From Gammaproteobacteria bacterium (GTDB lineage Bacteria; Pseudomonadota; Gammaproteobacteria; Pseudomonadales; Pseudohongiellaceae), in the NCBI GenBank assembly GCA_028818225.1, contig JAPPOG010000023.1, positions 1 through 32,528 on the forward strand: a stretch of 32,528 nucleotides of DNA, read 5' to 3'. Every line of letters begins with the position of its first letter. Position 1 is the first letter of the stretch. Below are positions 31,727 through 32,528 of the stretch, piece after piece. The notes under the pieces were generated by a model. That model ran no database searches, had not been told where the DNA came from, and was given only the letters and a program-made list of their open reading frames with translations. The translations under genes and the position numbers were made by a program.

Positions 31727-32528
31727 GCGTCCGAGTCCCTCTCGACCAAGAGATCGTTTTCGCTCAGCTCCTGAATTCTGCAGAGGCTTTTTAGGCCACA
31801 GTAAGTGCAGGTATTGACGATATCTTCCGGATTTACATCGCAAACACCCTGATTAAATTCGGACACAAATCGAGAGACTTTATCTGACCAGCTTGCCCCG
31901 GTTTGTTGCCAATTTAATTGTGTCCATGTTTCAGCTGCGATTGGCTTGATCTCTGCGGCAAAATTGTCAGATGCTGCCATTCCAGAGTAGCCGATGTTTT
32001 CTGCATTGATGTTGCCAATGACAAGGGCATGAATTGGTTGAAATTCATTTTTGCTGGCGATAGTGAAATACAAAGGCAGCTGCATGTCCGCTGGCCTGTC
32101 ATCGCTCCAGCTTCTTGGCTTGGCTGGATATTTCCCGCTTTTATAATCGATTAACGCATAACCGCCATCTTGAAGTTTGTCTATGCGATCGATTCGAATA
32201 TTCAGTCTTAAACTTTCGAATTCCTGGTAAAGCTCTTTTTCAGTCGCAATGATTTCGAATGCAGGACGGGACTTTTCGAGCTCCAAAAATTGTTTCAAAT
32301 GATTGCTAAGACGTTGTTTCTCAATGGATTTGAATCTCGGACTTAGAAGTTCTCGATAGCGACGACTGAGATATTTTATGGCTTCATTTACGGCGGCATC
32401 TATCAATGATGAGCTTTGTTCAGGAGTTAGTGCGGACAGTTTTTCACTGGAAGAAACGCTTTTAAAAAACTTCTCCAATGCTATATGCAGAGCGTTTCCT
32501 CTCGCCAATTTACTAATACCTGATTCGG
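31723..32528 (-). CDS. addB: AddB-like PD-(D/E)XK nuclease subunit, C-terminal part (runs off the edge)
   Basis: The reading frame is open to the right edge (ESGISKLARGNALH...), so the start and the helicase-like N-terminal part lie outside. The visible 268 residues hold a RecB-type nuclease: GNALHIALEKFF (the G..H motif), IRIDRIDKLQDGGYALIDYKSGK (Asp and DxK of the active site, in two parts), then ADMQLPLYFTI (motif Q..LY). Near the end CTYCGLKSLC gives C-x2-C-x5-C, the last three cysteines of the iron-sulfur staple known from AddB; the first cysteine would be upstream, partly outside the window. The gene ends with TGA inside the ATGA shared with the addA-like gene, so the pair is translationally coupled. 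AddB-like is preferred over a stand-alone RecB-family nuclease because of this pairing. Confidence 0.85.
   Translation of the reverse strand, partial: ESGISKLARGNALHIALEKFFKSVSSSEKLSALTPEQSSSLIDAAVNEAIKYLSRRYRELLSPRFKSIEKQRLSNHLKQFLELEKSRPAFEIIATEKELYQEFESLRLNIRIDRIDKLQDGGYALIDYKSGKYPAKPRSWSDDRPADMQLPLYFTIASKNEFQPIHALVIGNINAENIGYSGMAASDNFAAEIKPIAAETWTQLNWQQTGASWSDKVSRFVSEFNQGVCDVNPEDIVNTCTYCGLKSLCRIQELSENDLLVERDSDA

Overview
The window looks like chromosomal DNA of a gammaproteobacterium, probably a marine or otherwise free-living relative of the Pseudomonadales/Cellvibrionales side. The signs are a 180-kDa-class NAD-glutamate dehydrogenase, a LexA of E. coli type with catalytic residues at the same numbers (A84-G85, S119, K156), a topA/lexA/nagZ neighbourhood resembling the Pseudomonas one, TatD and YciH of proteobacterial type, and a TgpA-type transglutaminase. 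GC content is moderate. No tRNA, rRNA, transposase, integrase, prophage gene or CRISPR array was seen. The DNA is almost entirely coding, with most genes in tight operons.

Region 1 (1-5032, + strand): the 3' end of purF, then a MoxR AAA+ ATPase, a DUF58 protein and a TgpA-like membrane transglutaminase. Two reading-frame problems lie in the first 1.15 kb: a TGA in purF and a seven-G tract that breaks moxR. Region 2 (12530 down to 5033, - strand): a second MoxR-DUF58 module followed by DUF4381, BatA, a BatB/BatC fusion, BatD and the Sui1-type protein YciH, mostly with overlapping or nearly overlapping ends. The two modules converge and their last stop codons abut at 5032/5033. Both probably serve the cell envelope: ATPase-driven remodelling through VWA/DUF58 partners and, on one side, a periplasmic transglutaminase-like enzyme.

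Region 3 (12.5-20 kb): the large catabolic glutamate dehydrogenase reads away from the bat operon across a 210-bp region with a repeated ATGTAGC-like motif. Then come a small glutaredoxin-like protein, a VanY-type (M15) peptidase and the TatD nuclease.

Region 4 (20-28.3 kb): a branched-chain aminotransferase, DNA topoisomerase I, LexA (with a perfect CTGT-N8-ACAG operator over its own consensus -10), a small conserved acidic protein, and a nagZ-mscS-hpt operon linking murein recycling, osmotic safety and purine salvage. Region 5 (28.3 kb to the end, - strand): an AddAB-like helicase/nuclease pair with an ATGA overlap; the second partner runs off the right edge.

Most of the window is ordinary core genome. 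The points most worth a second look are the two convergent MoxR-DUF58 systems, the frame break in the first moxR, the clustered unlikely changes in purF, and several unexplained dyads in divergent promoter regions.
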